15,429 nt of DNA from Firmicutes bacterium UBA1768 (GTDB taxonomy: Bacteria; Bacillota; Clostridia; Peptostreptococcales; Anaerovoracaceae), in assembly GCA_002315335.1 (NCBI GenBank), contig DCGW01000092.1:1-15429 (forward strand), read 5' to 3'. Both the position numbers and the translations under genes were made by a program. Under the pieces are notes generated by a model. The model was not told where the DNA came from. It was given only the letters and a program-made list of their open reading frames with translations, and ran no database searches. Shown piece by piece: positions 12,426-15,429 of this stretch. How positions within the stretch are numbered: the stretch's first letter is position 1; each line of letters opens with the position of its first letter.

Positions 12426-13604
12426 CTATCGACCGAAGGCAAGGCTCATTTTCTCCACCAGCTCCGGCTTACTTTTCACGCCCAGCTTTTCGTATATCTT
12501 GTTGTATCTGTTTGCCACGGTTCGCTCTGAAACACCGCAAATTCCGGCAATCTTTTTATTAGTAAAGCTCTCAATCGCATAGAAGACATAACGGTAATCG
12601 CTTTTCGACAGCTTTGCGTATACGCTTGTCTTTGTGTTTTTCTCGGCAAAGCAGGAAAATCTCTCGAATATTATATCGCTGGTCTGTCGGATTCGATCCG
12701 CGAAGGCTTCGGGATATTCGACTAGCACCTCATTGAACGCATCGGTGTAATATGCCTCGGCATCCGCAACCCTGAAAAGAAGACCGTGCTCATACGCCAA
12801 GCGGACCGCCTGCCGCAGATGGTATTGTATGGATTCTTTGTTGTTTGCACTGTAATGGTAAATAAACAGAAGTAAGTGCAGCTCCTGTGCCTCCACATAG
12901 TATCCGTCACGCTCCATGAGTCTGCACAGCGTATCGAATGGCTCGGTGCATTTTGTGTTTGTTGTTTCCGAATTGTTCCCGTCGTAATTAATAGCCGACA
13001 AAAGAGCATTCATATACCACGCGGAGGAATGATACTCGTAGGCGGGATCGGTATTCAGCTTTTCAGGGATTCTTCCGAACTGACCGATGATGAAATCGAG
13101 CCACGTAAGAAACAGCTCCATCTCTTTTTTATGCGGAAAATCGCCCGAAAGTAAATGATTCATACCGAAATAGTATGTCTCCCAGCTGATATGATTGTCG
13201 TATTCCACAGAGAGCACGCACATAAAAAACTGCGCGCAGAGCTTCACATAGATGCTTCCGGCATTCTCGGCGAGTTCTTCAAACGCAGTCTTCGCCTTTT
13301 GAAATTCACAGGCAAACAAATCGACCTGAGCCTGACGCAGTCTTACCTCCTCCGGGGAAAGCGGTGGAACAAAGCTGTCCTCGGGGAAATTGATATACAG
13401 CGGGAAGCGGAAGAAATGCGCGGTTTGCTCCTCCTTCGCTTTTTTTGTTCTGCCGTCAAGGGGCTTCGGGGCGTTTTTTGGTATCAGCCAGTTCCGCCCG
13501 ACGATCTTAGCTCCTTCGATCCGGCCGCTTCTGGCGAGCCTGCCGATGCGCGAGGTGTCAATGCCCCAGAGCCTTGCCGCTTCTTTTACCGAAATAAATT
13601 CCAT
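12426..13604 (-). CDS. Regulator with excisionase-like and LuxR-like HTH domains
   Basis: A 392-residue DNA-binding protein. The ATG at 13604 follows AAAGGAG at a normal distance. Residues 1-46 form an excisionase/MerR-type helix-turn-helix (FISVKEAARLWGIDTSRIGR, then GRIEGAKIVGRNWLIP). Residues 335-390 form a LuxR/GerE-type helix-turn-helix (KSDYRYVFYAIESFTNKKIA, SERTVANRYNKIYEKLGVKS). The middle, about 80-310, is helical with Tyr/Phe- and Leu-rich repeats that look like TPR-type helices, a usual signal-sensing scaffold in LuxR-type regulators. Having DNA-binding domains at both ends is unusual and could allow looping between sites. The gene is more GC-rich than the A-B-L cassette. It is divergent from membrane protein A copy 3, with a 243-base shared intergenic region, so that gene is its most likely target (inference). 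Confidence 0.8.
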   Translation of the reverse strand: MEFISVKEAARLWGIDTSRIGRLARSGRIEGAKIVGRNWLIPKNAPKPLDGRTKKAKEEQTAHFFRFPLYINFPEDSFVPPLSPEEVRLRQAQVDLFACEFQKAKTAFEELAENAGSIYVKLCAQFFMCVLSVEYDNHISWETYYFGMNHLLSGDFPHKKEMELFLTWLDFIIGQFGRIPEKLNTDPAYEYHSSAWYMNALLSAINYDGNNSETTNTKCTEPFDTLCRLMERDGYYVEAQELHLLLFIYHYSANNKESIQYHLRQAVRLAYEHGLLFRVADAEAYYTDAFNEVLVEYPEAFADRIRQTSDIIFERFSCFAEKNTKTSVYAKLSKSDYRYVFYAIESFTNKKIAGICGVSERTVANRYNKIYEKLGVKSKPELVEKMSLAFGR

Positions 13605-13638
13605 TTTTCGGTCTCCTTTCGATCTTCAATAACCTTTA

Positions 13639-13680
13639 ATAAGGCTAATATAAACGTGCCGAAAAGTCAAGTATAAGGCT
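13639..13680. promoter_or_regulatory. Spaced direct repeat in the divergent control region
   Basis: ATAAGGCT occurs at 13639-13646 and 13673-13680, 34 bases apart, about three helical turns, so both copies would face the same side of the DNA. A minus-strand TTGACT (13670-13665) lies between them, though no good -10 follows it. This is a possible operator for the dual-HTH regulator. Confidence 0.35.
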
Positions 13681-13769
13681 GAAAAACGGACATTTTATAG
13701 TGTTCCACTCAAAAAAACGTGTTTTCAGTTGTTTTCAGGCCCGAAATTTGCACAAAAGTCATGTCGGAA

Positions 13770-13797
13770 TTACCATTACATTTTTCAGTATTATACT
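13770..13797 (+). promoter_or_regulatory. Promoter of membrane protein A copy 3
   Basis: TTACCA (13770-13775), a 16-base spacer and TATACT (13792-13797), 51 bases before the start codon. Downstream of the -10 lies a short direct repeat, TATGTAC at 13808-13814 and again at 13819-13825, which might bind a regulator. Confidence 0.45.
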
Positions 13798-13847
13798 ATA
13801 TACTTACTATGTACTTTTATGTACAAATCTTTTTTTGAGGTGCGAAA

Positions 13848-14480
13848 ATGAAAAAACTATTTACTAATGACAAATTCTTCTTGGCAATGGTACTTGTATC
13901 CATTCTTCTGTGCATTGCAAATGCAATCATTGCGATTGTTGCATCCACATATATTTCAGTAGCATTACTAGCTATAGGATACGCCGCTTTATGTCTCGTT
14001 CTTTATACTTCCTATAAAAACCACAACAAAAATGTTATGAAGGGCATTATTGGTGCGCTTCTTATGCTTCTTGTGGTAAACGCTGCAAAGTTCATATTGA
14101 ATCTATCTACTCCGGGTTGGACAGAATATCCAGCTTTGGCTATTATATCTGCTGCTGTGATTGCTTTTATTTTTATCAACCACTTTGTTATCAACTCAAA
14201 CCGTTCTGCAAGCCCAGTCAATATTATGCTTAATAAGATTGCGCTTACGTTGTATGCTATAGTAAGTATCGTTTGGTCTGTTTTGGATGCTGTGTATTTT
14301 GGCGGAGCATTATACATTGTACTCTCTTTTATTTGCGCAGTTTCTATTCCTTGCATCATTGCTGTCATCGTCTGCGTAGAATCCCGTCTTGACGCTTATC
14401 GTCTTGACCGCGAGGAGGCGGGTTGGACTGAGGAAACGGGCTACCCCGAGGGCTACGTCCACGAGTATCAGAAAAAGTAA
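13848..14480 (+). CDS. Six-helix membrane protein A (copy 3)
   Basis: A 210-residue paralogue of 1776-2405. The ATG at 13848 follows GAGGTG at five to six bases. It opens MKKLFTNDKFFLAM, nearly identical to copy 2, has about six hydrophobic segments with the basic loop SYKNHNKNVMKG after the second, and ends with the same soluble tail (VCVESRLDAYRLDREEAGWT then EETGYPEGYVHEYQKK). The middle membrane segments differ strongly from copy 2. Protein B and lipoprotein L are absent here; an ABC ATPase gene follows after 62 bases. Codon use changes within the gene: the body is AT-rich while the last 100 bases are GC-rich (CCCGAGGGCTACGTCCAC). This suggests that the tail was exchanged with, or evolved with, the more GC-rich DNA downstream. 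Expression is probably controlled by the divergent regulator (inference). Confidence 0.85.
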   Translation: MKKLFTNDKFFLAMVLVSILLCIANAIIAIVASTYISVALLAIGYAALCLVLYTSYKNHNKNVMKGIIGALLMLLVVNAAKFILNLSTPGWTEYPALAIISAAVIAFIFINHFVINSNRSASPVNIMLNKIALTLYAIVSIVWSVLDAVYFGGALYIVLSFICAVSIPCIIAVIVCVESRLDAYRLDREEAGWTEETGYPEGYVHEYQKK

Positions 14481-14542
14481 TCAACCATACTCCGAGGACG
14501 GAAACGCTTTTCACTATACACACCATATGAGGTGCGATGCCT

Positions 14543-15429
14543 ATGATCGAAATACAACATCTGAAAAAACAATATGAAGCCTCCACACCGTTGGAGGATG
14601 TCTCCGTCACCATTCACAAGGGCGATGTTATTGCGGTAATCGGGCCGTCCGGCACGGGTAAATCCACGCTTTTACGGTGCATCAACCTTTTGGAAACGCC
14701 CACATCGGGGCGCATTCTGGTGGACGGCGAGGATATCACAGACCCGAAGTGCGACCTGAACCGTGTCCGCAGAAAACTGGGCATGGTGTTCCAGTCCTTC
14801 AACCTCTACGAGCATCTGACTGTGGTGGAAAACTGCGCGCTGGCGCAGACAACGCTTTTGAAGCGTTCCCGCCGCGAGGCATACGACAAGGCCATGGAGC
14901 TACTCCGCTCGGTGGGAATGGAAAAGCAGGCTTTGCAGTATCCGTCCCAACTTTCAGGCGGACAGAAGCAGCGTGTGGCCATTGCCCGGACGCTTGCCAC
15001 CGATCCCGAGATTATCCTTTTCGATGAGCCGACCTCAGCGCTTGACCCGCTGACGGTGGGAGAAGTGGAATCGGTCATTGCTCGACTGTCTGGGGAAGGC
15101 CGCACAATGATGATCGTCACCCATAGCATGGAGTTTGCCCGCCGAATATCCAATCGGGTTTTCTATATGGATGCGGGCGGCATCTACGAGGACGGAACGC
15201 CGGAGCAGATATTCGAGCATCCGCAGAAGGAGCTTACCCGCAGGTTTATTTATCAGGTGACAAATGTGGATATGCTGATCACGGACGAAAACCATGATCT
15301 GCACCGGGAGATCGGAAAAATATATTCCTTCTGCCGTGCGAAAAAGCTGGACGAAAAACGCACCGTGTATGCTTGCGGCGCTTATGAAGAGTATCTGAAT
15401 ATACTGTACAATTACTATTTTGCAGATGA
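14543..15429 (+). CDS. ABC transporter ATP-binding protein, amino-acid type (3' end outside window)
   Basis: The frame runs from the ATG at 14543 to the window end without a stop, giving 295 residues. GAGGTG (14529-14534) lies eight bases upstream. All ATPase motifs are present: Walker [10 protein letters not shown] (residues 34-42), Q-loop Gln84 in [14 protein letters not shown], signature LSGGQKQR (137-144), Walker B IILFDEP (157-163), D-loop SALD (165-168) and the switch His194 in [21 protein letters not shown] followed by ENCALAQ is typical of the GlnQ/ArtP group that energises polar amino-acid uptake. The segment beyond about residue 240 ([20 protein letters not shown] onwards) extends past the usual 240-250-residue length and is an added C-terminal region of unknown role. 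Permease and binding-protein genes are expected downstream. GC content is clearly higher than in the cassette genes, so this probably marks a return to older chromosomal DNA. Confidence 0.9.
   Translation, partial: MIEIQHLKKQYEASTPLEDVSVTIHKGDVIAVIGPSGTGKSTLLRCINLLETPTSGRILVDGEDITDPKCDLNRVRRKLGMVFQSFNLYEHLTVVENCALAQTTLLKRSRREAYDKAMELLRSVGMEKQALQYPSQLSGGQKQRVAIARTLATDPEIILFDEPTSALDPLTVGEVESVIARLSGEGRTMMIVTHSMEFARRISNRVFYMDAGGIYEDGTPEQIFEHPQKELTRRFIYQVTNVDMLITDENHDLHREIGKIYSFCRAKKLDEKRTVYACGAYEEYLNILYNYYFAD

Noticed and set aside
13155..13676. 173-codon plus-strand frame
   Set aside because: It lies wholly antisense to the dual-HTH regulator, which has clear domains and a ribosome binding site; it has neither.
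14012..14368. 118-codon minus-strand frame
   Set aside because: It is the antisense shadow of the membrane helices of protein A copy 3.
14677..15027. 116-codon plus-strand frame
   Set aside because: It is an out-of-frame reading of the ABC ATPase, whose own frame has every expected motif.

Overview
The window most likely comes from a low-to-moderate GC Gram-positive Clostridia genome, probably Lachnospiraceae or a close relative. Reasons: AGGAGG-type ribosome binding sites before nearly every gene, S-layer homology repeats, lipobox lipoproteins of the Firmicutes type, a SHOCT plus serine-recombinase module, and AT-rich sigma-A-like promoters. It is an accessory region rather than a housekeeping one.

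Layout. 1-268: 3' end of an S-layer homology (SLH) surface protein. 284-4170: two tandem copies of a three-gene cassette encoding membrane protein A, membrane protein B and an acidic lipoprotein L. The upstream copy has lost most of A and B but keeps an intact L gene (573-1562). The downstream copy (1776-4066) is complete. Each L gene has the same internal promoter and a matching terminator. 4188-6200: a short leader-like ORF, a terminator, four perfect 12-bp repeats, a complete AlbA_2/Schlafen-type regulator with a C-terminal winged helix (4401-5699), and the broken 3' end of a second such gene. 6567-9938: a terminator, a SHOCT-like small protein and two overlapping large serine recombinases, probably the integration and excision module of a small mobile element. 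9939-11700: mostly small and hidden features. These include a promoter with an eight-G run in its spacer before a 77-residue orphan protein, a possible IS66-type fragment, and a 52-residue minus-strand EF-hand protein with a structured leader. 11733-12074: an unrecognised 113-residue protein.

12151-12341, minus strand: a self-contained RNA unit made of a TATAAT promoter, two about 45-nt direct repeats that each fold as an H-type pseudoknot with compensatory base changes, and a hairpin with a U run. This resembles the RNA antitoxin of a type III toxin-antitoxin system (ToxI/CptI class), but no toxin gene follows it. It is the most interesting signal in the window.

12426-13604, minus strand: a regulator with an excisionase/MerR-like helix-turn-helix at the N-terminus and a LuxR-type one at the C-terminus. 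It is divergent from a third copy of membrane protein A (13848-14480). 14543 to the window end: an ABC ATPase of the polar amino-acid uptake type, clearly more GC-rich than the DNA before it.

How the genes may work together (inference): the A-B-L cassette looks like an envelope system of two six-helix membrane proteins and a surface-anchored acidic lipoprotein, multiplied by duplication. All three A copies end in the same soluble tail, which suggests a shared cytoplasmic partner. The regulator at 12426-13604 may control the divergent A copy. The recombinases, the broken AlbA gene and the orphan RNA show repeated gain and loss of mobile DNA between the A copies.
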